Positions 1 to 10,302 of a DNA stretch of 64,000 bases are shown here, piece by piece. The stretch spans positions 180,974 through 244,973 of the forward strand of contig VZQC01009509.1 in NCBI GenBank assembly GCA_009823505.1, written 5' to 3'. The DNA comes from Rhizomys pruinosus. Lineage: Eukaryota; Chordata; Mammalia; Rodentia; Spalacidae. A model generated the notes under the pieces. The model was not told the DNA's origin and ran no database searches. It was given only the letters and a program-made list of their open reading frames with translations. Position numbers and translations under genes: made by a program. Positions within the stretch are counted from its first letter, which is position 1. Every line of letters starts with the position of its first letter.

Positions 1-230
1 TTAGCTGGAAGCATTCAAGGGCATTAAAAGGCACTAGACAAAAGATGAACAGCATCTGTCTTACAACAAATCAAAGGATGACTTTACGGTAATGATAAAG
101 CATGGAGCCAGTGATAACTCTTCTCTCCATTTTAAGGGAATAAATTTCAAAGTGTGAGTAAAACTAATATGATACTAGTTTCATCTAGTCAGGTATTAAT
201 AAATCAGGCTTTATGTGTTTGTAGAATTTA
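1..230. other. No recognisable feature
   Basis: AT-rich non-coding sequence in which I see no gene, RNA or clear repeat. Confidence 0.5.
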
Positions 231-430
231 TTTTGCACTATTTCTGCAGACTCCAGAACCAGACCTTCAGCCAGAGGCTCAAAATCTCAAGAGCTACCTG
301 GGCTATGGAGTGAGTTCAGGACCATAGTGGGGACTCTGTGAGACCCCAACTTGAACATTTTTAAAGAAATGAGGGTACAGTTCAGTGGAAGAGCACTTGC
401 TTGAGACTGCAGGTACAGTGTCTAGGAACA
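231..430 (+). repeat. Degraded B1/ID-type SINE (B4-like)
   Basis: A diverged B1-like stretch ending near GTGAGACCCC is followed by an ID-like stretch (CAGTGGAAGAGCACTTGC) and then a CA run. B1 plus ID order is that of B4 elements. Heavily diverged. Confidence 0.4.
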
Positions 431-472
431 CACACACACACACACACACACACGCACTCACTCACACGAATT
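428..472. repeat. (CA)n microsatellite
   Basis: About 15 CA units with a degraded CACT end, at the 3' end of the SINE relic. Confidence 0.9.
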
Positions 473-491
473 TGTGATAAATTTGATTTTC

Positions 492-596
492 TGAATGCAT
501 GCTGATATATACCTGTAATCCCAGTACTTGGGAGGTTGAGGCAGAAAATTCATAAGTTTAAGTATGATTAAGACCCTGTCAAACACAAGTATAGAC
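492..596 (+). repeat. Diverged B1 SINE
   Basis: Contains CCTGTAATCCCAGTACTTGG followed by a GAGGCAGA-like and an AAGACCCTGTC-like segment, in B1 order. Confidence 0.65.
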
Positions 597-668
597 TAAA
601 TCCTTTGAGTAGAATGGCAATATAAACTATTCCTCTAGCATAAAAAATGATAAATTCACCTTAGATGT

Positions 669-840
669 GTGATTAGATAGATATTATATATATCTATATT
701 ATATATAGATATATAATTAGATATATACATTAGATATATAATAATTATATCATATATAATATATATCTATATATAGAATTTTATTTATATATGTATATAT
801 ATATAAATAGAGAGCAGAGAGAGAGAGAGAGAATTTCAAC
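669..840. repeat. TA/TATC-rich simple repeat ending in (GA)n
   Basis: Alternating TATA and TATC runs followed by AGAGAGAGAGAG at about 819-832. The TATA strings are microsatellite, not promoters. Confidence 0.85.
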
Positions 841-1225
841 TGCATACATATGGGAATGACACTCATAAGTGTAATATTGATTCTTTTCTCCTAAATAATC
901 TTTTTGAGAACATAATTTGTTAACTATTCTGTTGATGCTTAACATCACAATGTAAAAAGGATTTATTATACAGCTTCTGACTAACTGCATTTGAAATGGA
1001 AACTGTTCTAGGCTCCTAGGATCCACTCAACCTGCAGAGTACATGGGGCTTGAGTGCAGAATCGACACCTCAAACATTCCAGTTTTCAGGTGTACATCTG
1101 AGTTTGCCATTTGCCATTTGAGTGTGCAACATGTGGATGGTTAAAGTAATACCAATCACACATGGACTGTAGCATATGTATATGTATATGTATATATATG
1201 ATAAATATTATAATGTTTATCATAG
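841..1225. other. No recognisable feature
   Basis: Non-coding sequence with a short TATATG run near 1,175-1,200; no gene or clear mobile element. Confidence 0.5.
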
Positions 1226-1445
1226 GGCTGGAGATGGCTCAGGGGTTCAGAGCACTGGCTGCACTTGCAGAGAACTCAGGTTCAAATCCCAACACCCACA
1301 TGGTGGCTAAAAACCATCCATAACTCCAGTTCTAGGGGACTGTCTTCTGACCTCTGCAGACATTGCATGACACGAGGGTACTTACACACATGAAGTCATA
1401 ACACTCATACACACAAAATAAACTAATTAAACATTTTTAAAAAGA
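1226..1445 (+). repeat. B2/B3-type SINE
   Basis: The tRNA-derived head GGGCTGGAGATGGCTCAGG, B box GGTTCAAATCC and CACCCACATGGTGGC core are followed by an AT-rich tail ending in an A-rich stretch. Confidence 0.9.
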
Positions 1446-1602
1446 GTTCTAAAAACAATGTTTAGCATAGTGTTAGATATTTTAACAATCTGTCTGAAGC
1501 ATAAGATTTATCTTAATTCTGATGAAGAAGGTTGCCCCCATTTTTTGAAGGTTCTACGGGCCTTTCTTTTTCTAAGGCATGCAAAGCAGTCTAACCTGTA
1601 CT

Positions 1603-1735
1603 AAGCATGGTTGTGCATACCTGTAATCCCAGGTGGAGGCAAGAGGATCACAAGTTTGAGCTGAGCCTAAGTTACATAGTGAGGTCCAAGTAAGCCCATG
1701 TTACCAATTGGAACCCCGTCCAAAAAAGTGTAAAC
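1603..1735 (+). repeat. Diverged B1-like SINE
   Basis: GCATACCTGTAATCCCAGGT is followed by GAGGCAAGAGGATCACAAG and an A-rich end, in B1 order; old copy. Confidence 0.65.
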
Positions 1736-1963
1736 CAAATGTTTAGAATAGAAAGGCAGTGCAGTCATTTGTTGCCAACAAATATATTAAGACAGATGAA
1801 AGGCTGAATGAAATGAGACTTCAAATTTACTTCTTAAACTAATAGCATATTTCCTAGAGAATTCATCAAGTAATAATGCATTATTTATTTAGAGTCTACT
1901 TAAAAATCACCTATTTAAAGAAAAAGAAAACAAAAGCTGTATATGTAATTTATGATACTCTTT

Positions 1964-2140
1964 TTTTTTTTTTTTTTGTTTTGGTCTTTCAGACAAGGGT
2001 CTCCCTGTAGTCCAGCTGTGCTAGAACTCACTAATGTGACCAGGCTGGGCCTTGAACTCACAAACAGAGTCTTCTGCTGCTTGCCTCCCAAGTGGTAGGA
2101 TTAGATTAAGGGGTGGCACCACATGCAGCAGCATAAAAGA
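1964..2140 (-). repeat. B1 SINE, reverse orientation
   Basis: A poly(T) run, then GGTCTTTCAGACAAGGGTCT, CCAGGCTGGGCCTTGAACTC and TCCCAAGTGGTAGGATTA: a B1 read on the minus strand, tail at the low-coordinate end. Confidence 0.85.
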
Positions 2141-3888
2141 GTGTTTATAAGTTACATATTTGGGTTCCTAGAAAATTCTAGTTTTAATATACATAATTGT
2201 TTCTTTGCTTACCAGTCCCTACTGGTGATCATTTGTTGTTTCGTTTCTTTCTTTTCATCATAATATCCCAACATAACATACCTCTTCCCTTCATCCTATT
2301 GCCTGGGTCTCTCCCTGTTTGTAGGAGGATGAATAATGATTTAAAACACAATTTCATAACATATATCTCTGAAAGGTTCTTCCCTGATGCTTTTCAATGG
2401 CTGCTTTTCTGATCAGCTTTTCAGTTTGATATGGCTTTTTCTGGACATGTCTTGAGCTTCCAAACGAGAACATCTGCTGCACCCTCACTCAATCTCCATT
2501 GTGATTTCAGCTGTAACTGACACTAGTACGAATCCCACTGCACTGTCACAGCTGCAGAAGCAACCCCAATTGTACAGCACTGCTTAACGCCAAGCCTTCC
2601 TGCTCAAAGGCAGCTGCTCTATACTCTCCCTTACTGATACTCAGATTCAACAGACACAAATCACACGGCCCCTTTGACAGCCACGCACTTTCCTTTTCTT
2701 CATTTTAAATGTGTTCAATAGCTACTGCTACTGTCCTTTATAAACATGCAGCTTAGGTCACTTGGTCTCCCTTGATTCTCCACAGTGCCATACATCTGAC
2801 AATTATCCCAGAAACAAACATTGTCTTTGTTTATATTGGGGGAAGTTTGTGGGAAAAAAGGATATCTTCAGGTATAAAACAGAACCCACAATAATATGAT
2901 GGCCATTTATCTACTGAAAAAGAAAATAACTAAACACTATCCTTTGAGAATATTGGGGCTATCCTTGTGATTATGAGAGCAATTGTTGCAATATAGAATT
3001 ATTTAAGTGTGAAGGCAAATGTATAGTATATAAGAAGACTGCCTGGTGTCGTAGCCCATGCCTGGTCTATATAGAGAGTTGGGGGAGGAGGGGGAGAGAG
3101 AGGGGGAAGAGAAAAGTAACTTATGAGTAACTTCCTAAAAAAATCAGTTATAAAGTGCAAATACAATAAAATTTCTGAGACCACTTCATTCCAGTTCACA
3201 CTCACCCCTAAAAAGGTGAAAACAATTTCAGAACCTAAATACCCCAAATCATAGAATTGATTATGTACCTTGACTAATACCACATAACACAATTCTAACA
3301 CCAACAAAAAATACTTATGTCCTTTCTTGGAATTGTATTTCTTAAAAGTACAAAATTATGAACTATTCTCAAGAACTATAAGCCAAGAAAAGAGGCAAAA
3401 GTTCAGTATGTGGGAAGGCTTACTCTTTATGCCGATGAGCAGCAAGTAACTGAGGTAGAGGCGAAGGTGGTTAACTTTCCTGCACGTCATGATCTGACTT
3501 AGAGAACTGCTCTGCTGTGCTGCTGTGCTCTGTCCCAGTGCGGCTCCTGATGTTTTTTGTTTAGCTAGAAAGAAGCAGGTGCTTCAGAGACCCAGGGTGC
3601 CATCCCTGTCCAGCCCCTCTCACAGCTCCTCCACACACTTAGATACAGGGAGCAATGGTGTTCCTTAGCCTTTTACTTACACAGGAGGATGGGGTAATCG
3701 GTTAAACCTGGAGCAGATTTTCCGGGCTGGACTGGACTCAAGCCACCTCTAGCCTGTGCTAGATCTGCACTGTTGCCTCTCAAAAGGGGCTGCACCCGGC
3801 CAGGGTCTTTATTCGAGAAAAATTAATTTTTGACGACGCTCTTGGCACACAAATATTCTAACGTGGCAACCTTTTAAAGAAACACTCT
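2141..3888. other. No gene recognised; possible B1 fragment
   Basis: Mostly AT-rich single-copy-looking sequence. A short B1-like fragment may lie at about 3,025-3,070, before a GA-rich stretch at 3,080-3,112. Short open frames here show no recognisable domain. Confidence 0.4.
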
Positions 3889-4131
3889 GGGCTGGAGAGA
3901 TGGCCTAGAGGTTAAGAGCGCCGACCGCTCTTGCAGAGGACCCGGGTTCGATCCCCAGCACCCACATGGCGGCCGAGAACCCTCTGAAACTCCAATTCCA
4001 GGAGAACTCCAGTTCCAGGGGAATCCGACGCCGTCTTCTGACCTCCGTGGCATTGCACGACATGGGTGCACAAACTTGCATGCAGACAGTACATTCATAC
4101 ACATACAGAAATAAATAAAAAATTGTTAAAA
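3889..4131 (+). repeat. Young B2-type SINE with target-site duplication
   Basis: A full-length tRNA-derived SINE: A-box-like TGGCCTAGAGG at 3,901-3,911, perfect B box GGTTCGATCC at 3,945-3,954, and an A-rich tail. It is flanked by the 13-base duplication AAAGAAACACTCT (3,876-3,888 and about 4,132-4,144). CpGs are still largely intact, so it is young. This is the reference copy for the subfamily seen repeatedly in this window. Confidence 0.92.
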
Positions 4132-4144
4132 AAAAGAAACACTC

Positions 4145-4760
4145 TAAATTTCTGTATATTTGTGGTCATCTTAAAACACAATTTACAGATTTTAAAAAGT
4201 GTTTTGTTTTTCCTTTTCCTAACCCCTTCATTCACTGTTTTAGTTGTGCTTCTGTTGCTGATAAGGTAAAAAAAAAAAATTAGAAGGAAAAAAATCCTAC
4301 CACATAAAATGGCTAACGTACTAGAGATTTAGGGGATTGTTTTTCTATCTAAGAAGTTTACAATCTGCTCATGAAATACATCCTCTGGGATTTTTTGAAT
4401 TATTATTTTGCCCTAAGTCATCAATGGAAATTAATAATAAATGCATAATTAATCATCTAGCTGAAATCAGAATGCCTGAATCAGTGACCAGTGTCAGGGT
4501 TAATGTGAGGCCTTTTCTGATTATTAAAGCTGACCATGTGATTTAAAATACAATTTACATGACCAGTTTCATGTATATCTTTATAGCTTAGTTAGATGTT
4601 TAAATATGTGACATTTTTTGAGGATCTTATATTTCCTGCTCATATATCTAAATGAATCATAGTATTTCTAAAGTTAGCTTAATGATTTTTAGCAGTTGCA
4701 TTCTCTGACCTATTCTTAACGTATTTTACTTGGTAAAGTTGAACTTATCTATTTAAAGTT
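4145..4760. other. No recognisable feature
   Basis: AT-rich non-coding sequence without recognisable repeat or gene. Confidence 0.45.
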
Positions 4761-4761
4761 C

Positions 4762-4897
4762 GTTATATTAGCCTTGTGTTGTGGTGTACATCTATAGTGT
4801 GAGACACTAGTGAGACTGAGGTGGAAGATCATTTGAGACCATGAGGTAAAATCTGGCTTGGGCAACATAGCTAGATCCCATCTCAAAAATAAAATAA
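4762..4897 (+). repeat. Old B1/proto-B1 SINE
   Basis: TTGTGGTGTACATCTATAGT, GACTGAGGTGGAAGATCATT and GATCCCATCTCAAAAATAAA follow the 7SL-derived order, but strongly diverged. Confidence 0.6.
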
Positions 4898-5021
4898 AAA
4901 ATATAAAAGTAATTTATTTTTCAGAATATGTGGCAGTCATTATTTTAAAGATTTTTCTGCTTATTAAATAATTTAACTTGGATGGCTTAATTCAAAATAA
5001 TTTCAAGTTTTAAACATTTTT

Positions 5022-5150
5022 TCCTGTTACTGTTTTGAGATGGGAATCTCTCCTTTGTTATCCAGACTGGGCTCAAACTCATGATCCTTCACTTCAAAGT
5101 CCTGAGTAGTTAAGATTATAGATATGTGCCAATTGGCCTGGCTCTGCAGA
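5022..5150 (-). repeat. Old B1/proto-B1 SINE, reverse orientation
   Basis: TTTTGAGATGGGAATCTCTC, then CAGACTGGGCTCAAACTCAT and CCTGAGTAGTTAAGATTATA: a diverged 7SL-derived SINE on the minus strand. Confidence 0.6.
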
Positions 5151-5311
5151 AGTACTATTAATCTGCTCTACTCTCTGCATTTTGCCAGTTGGAGAAATGA
5201 GATGCGGAGTTGTGTATTCACAGAGATACCAGCTGATTTAGGGACAGCATTTGTACTAAAGTCTCCCTATAGGTTTCTAGGACATTATTTTTTCAATAAC
5301 TCTCGTGGATC

Positions 5312-5736
5312 CTATTCTAGTTTGCTTCTCCATTGCTGTGACAAAACACACTGACCACTAACGACTTGGGGAGGAAAGGGTTTATTCGGCTTACATCTTC
5401 TGGGTCACAGTTCATCAGTGAGGGAGCCCAAGGTAGGAACTCAGGTCAGGAACCTAGAAGCAGGACCTGAAGCACAGGCCATGAAGGAACACTGCTTACT
5501 TGCTTGCTCACCTGGCCCATGTCCAGCCTGCTTTCTTATACTCTACATTAACAACCTGCCCAGACATGACACCACTCATAGTAGGCTGTGCCCTCTCACA
5601 TCACTCAACAATCGAAACAATACTCCACAGACATGGCCACAGGCCAGTCCAATGGAGCCAATTCCCCAACTGAGGCTCCGTCAACCCAGGTGTGTCAAGT
5701 TGACACTAAAGCTATCCAGCACAGATTCCCTTTCTG
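5312..5736 (-). repeat. Rodent medium-reiterated repeat, family A (name not recalled)
   Basis: Starts near TTCTCCATTGCTGTGACAAA, contains GGGGAGGAAAGGGTTTATTC, and ends near GTGTCAAGTTGACACTAAAG. It is a common rodent interspersed repeat. The rightmost ~210 bases recur at 46,462-46,672, and the head recurs in reverse at 57,775-57,960. Strand is inferred from the AATAAA-type signal, which reads on the opposite strand. The frame across it is not a gene. Confidence 0.6.
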
Positions 5737-6120
5737 TCATTATTCTGTCTCCAAGTTTTTTGTAAGTTTCTATTCTGAGAAGCCTATATGTCAGACAAAC
5801 TTGATCTCTGCCTAACCTAAAAAGACCTTCTCCAAGGACCTGAAACCACATGGAAAGCCAATTAATATATCAGGAAGGAGATTAGTAGCTTTAATCATAG
5901 ATCCTATTGATAGGTGAAAGAAAACTTCTGTTAAGTGTGATTACTTGTGTCATAGTTAAATAAATCAAAATGTTTAATTTTCAAAAGATAAAAGTATTAA
6001 TAAAAAGCCTGATAATATGTGTTATACGAAGACAGTTGAAAAAATTGTACTTAAGTTTGAACATAAAAATGAAAAGATTGGGCTGTTAAACTAATGAGTG
6101 AATAACTACATATGTCAGAC
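5737..6120. other. No recognisable feature
   Basis: AT-rich non-coding sequence. Confidence 0.45.
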
Positions 6121-6124
6121 TTGG

Positions 6125-6290
6125 GGCCAGTCAAGATCTGAATGCCTATTCCCCCCCAAATCATAATTCAAACCCTAATCCCCAATGCGATACTATTAAG
6201 AAATGGAGCCTTTGAGAACCAAAGTTGTGAGAGTAGAGTTCTCATGAACAAGATTAATGTCCCTGTAAGAGACACCTAAAGGAGCCTGTT
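6125..6290 (+). repeat. MaLR (MST/MLT1-like) LTR fragment
   Basis: CCCAAATCATAATTCAAACC, AATCCCCAATGCGATACTAT and a GTAAGAGACAC-like segment match the 5' half of a mammalian MaLR LTR as I recall it. Cut at its right side by the GATA run. Confidence 0.55.
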
Positions 6291-6310
6291 GGCACCTCCC
6301 TCTCTTGTAT

Positions 6311-6378
6311 GGGGAGATAGATGATAGAGAGATAGATGATAGATAGATAGATGATAGATAGATAGATAGATAGATAGG

Positions 6379-6426
<48 letters not shown>
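6311..6426. repeat. (GATA)n microsatellite
   Basis: A long GATA array with GATGATAGA interruptions in its left third and a purer right part. Likely length-polymorphic. Confidence 0.95.
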
Positions 6427-6920
6427 GGGAGAGCTCTAATATTAGGAAAAAGATCAAGACACTAGCAGATTCGAGGTCTGGGGAGGAATTTTTCCTAGGA
6501 GTTGAGCTTTACACGTGTCCTGTAATTCCGACCTTGGAAAATGGAGGTGAGGGATCTCCAAAGCAAGCTGGTTAACAAGACTAGCAAAATTGACTAGCTT
6601 TGGATTTGATTGAGAGGCCCTGTATCATTGAATAATGATATACAATGGAGGATGATTCCTGACATCATCCTTGGGCACCTGGGTGTACATGTACCCCCAC
6701 ACATGCACATACATGCCACCATACAAATATGCACACTACACACATGCACTTGAAGGTGAAAAAACACAAATAGGCACACTGATGGTATCCAAAGCACTTT
6801 TGGAGAGGTATCAGAACTTAGAGGAATGTATAAATTATTTTTAAAAAGTCAAAAGGGAGAATCAAGGAGTAACCTCCGTCACCCACTTAGGTGAATAGCA
6901 ATGAGAGAGTAAAACCAAGA
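6427..6920. other. No gene; possible B4-like SINE relic at about 6,610-6,760
   Basis: A CACACATGCACATACATGCC-type 3' end typical of old rodent SINEs is seen near 6,700-6,750. The rest is unassigned. Confidence 0.35.
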
Positions 6921-7047
6921 GGCTGCCAGGAAATAGAAGGGGAATATGGAAATCAGTGTCTGAACAGAAGAGGAGGCCAGGAAACAGAAGGGGAATCTGG
7001 AAACAGTGTCTGAACAGAAGAGGCCGCCAGGAAATAGAAGCAGAATC
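6921..7047 (+). repeat. Minisatellite, ~51-bp unit, about 2.5 copies
   Basis: The motif CCAGGAAATAGAAG recurs at 6,926, 6,977 (as CCAGGAAACAGAAG) and 7,027, and CAGTGTCTGAACAGAAGAGG recurs between. Unit spacing is 50-51 bases. Confidence 0.85.
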
Positions 7048-7560
7048 TAAATAACTGGACACCAAAGTGGTTCTCTAAGAATAGAGTTATCAACTGGTCA
7101 TCTACATGGTCAGCTAGAATCTTGTAAGAAAACACTGTAGGATGCTAGCTGGGGACATAGAGGTCACTGATGTCCTTGAGAATTGTCAGTGCATTCAAGA
7201 GAAAAATGTAAGGAAAAAATGCTCAAAGAATTTTGTTGTAACTGAGAGCAAATATTAATATATTAATATTACATATTAATTTAATTACACATAAAGTTAA
7301 AAGATACATATGCAGATGTACATATATATCATGTAGAGCATTGAACTTTAACTCAAATGACACAGTAGGCAGGGAAGATTGATTTCCTTGTCTTTTCCAC
7401 TCTCAGTTCACTAGTACACTGAAAGTTAATGAGCTGGTTTCATGGTGTGTATTCTCATAACTTCATCACACCAGTGCTCATAGTATTGGGCTGAATCACC
7501 CCTAAAATCTGTCACCTGGAGTGCCATCACCTCAGATAATGATAGATTCTTTTTTAAAAT
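7048..7560. other. No recognisable feature
   Basis: Non-coding sequence with a TATTAA-rich patch near 7,255-7,285. Confidence 0.45.
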
Positions 7561-7566
7561 AAATAC

Positions 7567-8365
7567 TGTAGGAAGATCCAGTTTGAATTGGGGTCTAGTT
7601 CTCAGCTAGCACCCTTCAGGGCACCACATGGATGGGAGTCAGGGGATTTCTCTGACCCCACCCCAAGGAGGAACATATAGTGTGGCCTAGGTATGTGAGG
7701 CTGGGTGGCACAACCATGTGCAGTGGCATGAAGTTGGGGGCCTGTGATTGGCTCTGGGAACTAATGTCATTTGGCTTCTAAAAAAGCAGCTGTTGCAGGT
7801 AATAAATTGAATTCTCCATTACCATCATTACAGAATTCCCGGCCATCAGTTTTTAATATTTTGCACGCATACAGGCCAGAGCAGGCCTGCATTTCATTTG
7901 GGTGGCCAGTGGGTTGAAAAGAGGTCCCAGTGTGGACCACCAACCTGGGTGGCTGGTGTGAATTGTGAGTGGACATAGGCTGAAGATAGGCCATCAGCCG
8001 TCAGCCTGAAATTCCTGTCCAGGGCTCAGCAGTCTCTGGGCAGGTGGGAGATCACAGCCAAGAGTGGGTAGATATGTCTCGGTGTCCCAGGCTGAGGCCT
8101 GCGGCGGAGGGGCCTCTCAGGCTGGGCTACGGAAGTAGCCGGCTGGGCTCTGAGCTGAGAGAGCACAGCCAAGAGTGGGTAGATGTGTCTCGGTGTCCCA
8201 GGCTGAGGCCTGCGGCGGAGGGGCCTCTCAGGCTGGGCTGTGGAAGTAGCCGGCTGGGCTCTGAGCTGAAAGGCCAGGTCCCTATCGTGGCTGCAGGCGG
8301 GTAGTGTTCCCCTTCCCTTATCAGGGTCTCGTGGTACCTGTTCCTTACAAAGAAAGCTTCCTACA
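7567..8365 (+). mobile_element. Solo LTR of an endogenous retrovirus (class II/ERVK-like)
   Basis: A 799-bp element with perfect 9-base terminal inverted repeats, TGTAGGAAG at the start and CTTCCTACA at the end, flanked by the 6-base duplication AAATAC (7,561-7,566 and 8,366-8,371). Six-base duplications are typical of class II (ERVK) elements. A TATA-like TCTAAAAAAG near 7,778 and an AATAAA near 7,801 set the + orientation. No internal retroviral genes are attached, so it is the remnant of LTR-LTR recombination. It contains an internal 111-bp tandem duplication. Frames crossing it on both strands are not genes. Confidence 0.88.
8053..8269 (+). repeat. 111-bp tandem duplication inside the solo LTR
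   Basis: Two units begin CACAGCCAAGAGTGGGTAGA at 8,053 and 8,164 and end in GGCTCTGAGCTGA. They differ at only a few positions, so the duplication is recent relative to the LTR family. Confidence 0.93.
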
Positions 8366-8371
8366 AAATAC

Positions 8372-8940
8372 ATATTAGTCAAGACTGTTCCAGTGTCATT
8401 ACACATCTGGGGATATTGGAGACTGCCTTGTATTTACAGTCACTATGCATTTTATTCTCTTTTCAAAATGAATATTACAATAATAAGTATTCTGTGTTAA
8501 TCTGCTTAAAGATCTCTGCATAGTGGTGTTTGCTGAAACAAGACACCATTAAGGGGCCAGCGCAGAGCTGCCTTTGGTATTTCCCATAATTTTATCTTTC
8601 CTTTGGTTCATGATGCTTTTGGTACTTCCCATAATTTTGTCTTTCCTATAAAACTATTGTTTTAATATTCAATGACCTAAAATAACCTAAAATATTTAAA
8701 AAAGGTAGATTGCCTTTTATATGTTGAATTAACGGCAGGAAGTTAGTTTTGACTAACTTCCTAAATGTTTGCTAAGTTCTTGCTTACTATAAAGCAGCAT
8801 TTATGGCACATTAAAAAAATTGGGAGGGTCTAAATGCCAAGAGGTATTAAAATATATTAACTGGCTATATAATTTAGGAATGTAAAGTAACATTTCTTTT
8901 TACTTGCATGCAACTCTACTGTTAAAAGGTGAATCCCACT
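8372..8940. other. No gene; short local repeat
   Basis: CCCATAATTTT(A/G)TCTTTCCT occurs twice, near 8,583 and 8,630. Otherwise AT-rich unassigned sequence. Confidence 0.5.
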
Positions 8941-9093
8941 GGGCTGGTGGCACATACCTTTAATCCCAGCACTTGGGAGGTAGAGGCAGGCAGATCTCTG
9001 TGAGTTCAAGGACAGCCTGGTCTACAAAGTGAGTTCCAGGGTAGCAAGAGCTACAGGGCTACAGGGAGACCCTGCCTCAAAAAGACACACAAA
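8941..9093 (+). repeat. B1 SINE with target-site duplication
   Basis: A full B1 (CTTTAATCCCAGCACTTGGG to CCCTGCCTCAAAAAGACAC) flanked by the 16-base duplication AAAAGGTGAATCCCAC (8,924-8,939 and 9,094-9,109). Confidence 0.95.
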
Positions 9094-9130
9094 AAAAGGT
9101 GAATCCCACAGCTCCCCACGTTAGACCCGG

Positions 9131-9640
9131 CTTGCCTCTTGGCAGCCTCTACCCACCTGCCCACCCTACATGTAGTGCATACATTTAGTGGCTCTCCCTA
9201 AAAACTTTGCTTAAAGACAGCAAGACAGCACTGCTGCTGGGTGAGCTGAAACTGCCTGGCAGCACCCCCACACACACACCTTTAGTGGCTTGGGAGCACC
9301 CAAAAAGCCCCCACCTGGGGAACCAGAGAGCAAAGCAGCATGGGCAGTGCTAGACAGGCAGACAGCCGGACCACAGGGCACTAGCACGTGGGCCAAGGGA
9401 GCAACTCCTCCCTACCCCCCCACCTGCTCAAGCTGGTGGTGCTGTGGTGCGGAGGATGCAGTGAGCACAGTGTTAGTGATTCTAGGCTGCCCAGGAAACG
9501 TAGAGGAACTGGTGGGCAGGAAGCAGAGTGAATGACCAATGAGTCCTCCATATTAACATTTGAGATTAGCACCAAAATACAAACAAACAAACAAAAAAGC
9601 CCACATGCCAAAAACACAACAACAACCAAAAAAAAAAAAA
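9131..9640 (+). mobile_element. L1 5' UTR-like segment
   Basis: GC-rich CCCCACCTGCTCAAGCTGG- and GGGCAGGAAGCAGAGTGA-type sequence precedes an L1 ORF1 relic in the same orientation. The segment beginning near 9,385 (AGCAACTCCTCCCTACC) matches the leader of the L1 at 55,600-55,760. The left edge is uncertain. Confidence 0.6.
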
Positions 9641-10302
9641 AATGGGAAAAGCTCATAATAAAATAAATCCACACCGAACTCTACCAGTCCTCAATGGAAG
9701 GAAACCAAGACACAGAAACCAAAGAATATAAAGAACAAAGCAGAGAACTAAGGGGAGAGAATGAAAAAAAATCAAGAAGGAACTAGAAGGAAAGAATGAT
9801 AAACTCTGGAAAGAACTAGAAGGAGAGAATGACAAACTCCAGAAGGAAGTGGAAACACTTAGATCCCATGCTGAAATGAAAAAAGAAACTGACTAGCAAA
9901 GCAAGGAGCTTCAAGAAGAGAATGACAAGCTCCAAAAGGAAGTGGAAATACTAAAGAAATCACAGGAAGAAATAAAAAATGAAATTGAATATTCATCCAA
10001 TCAACAGGAAAGGATGGAAAAAAGCCTCAGAAGTAAAATGGATGAAGCAGAAAAAAAGAATATCAGACCTGCAGGATAACATGGAACAGCTAGAATGCTC
10101 AAGTAAAGGTTAGGAAATATTTTTTAAAAACACAAGCGTGGAACAATCAGGAAATGTGGGACACTGTGAAAAGACCAAATCTCCACATCATAGGGATAGA
10201 GGAAGGAGAAAAATCCCAAAACAACGGTATTGATCAGATCTTCAACAGAACAATAGAAGAAAATTTCCCCAAACTGAAAATAGACAAATACAAGAAGGGG
10301 AA
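9641..10302 (+). pseudogene. L1 ORF1 relic (coiled coil plus start of the RNA-binding domain)
   Basis: Repeated Glu/Lys-rich heptad-like sequence (GENDKLQKEVE-type) is followed by an RPNLHIIGIEEGE segment, the start of the L1 ORF1p RNA-recognition domain. Frame breaks and stops interrupt it, so it is dead. Confidence 0.85.

Noticed and set aside
669..800. TATA-box cluster
   Set aside because: The TATA strings are part of a TA/TATC simple repeat.
3889..4131. tRNA gene suggested by A and B boxes
   Set aside because: The boxes belong to a B2 SINE with tail and target duplication; no cloverleaf or anticodon arm is evident.
6311..6426. CRISPR-like regular array
   Set aside because: It is a (GATA)n microsatellite without spacers; no CRISPR array is expected in this genome.
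8026..8406. Overlapping frames on both strands with internally repeated protein sequence
   Set aside because: They lie in the solo LTR and the repetition is the 111-bp DNA duplication, not a protein repeat.
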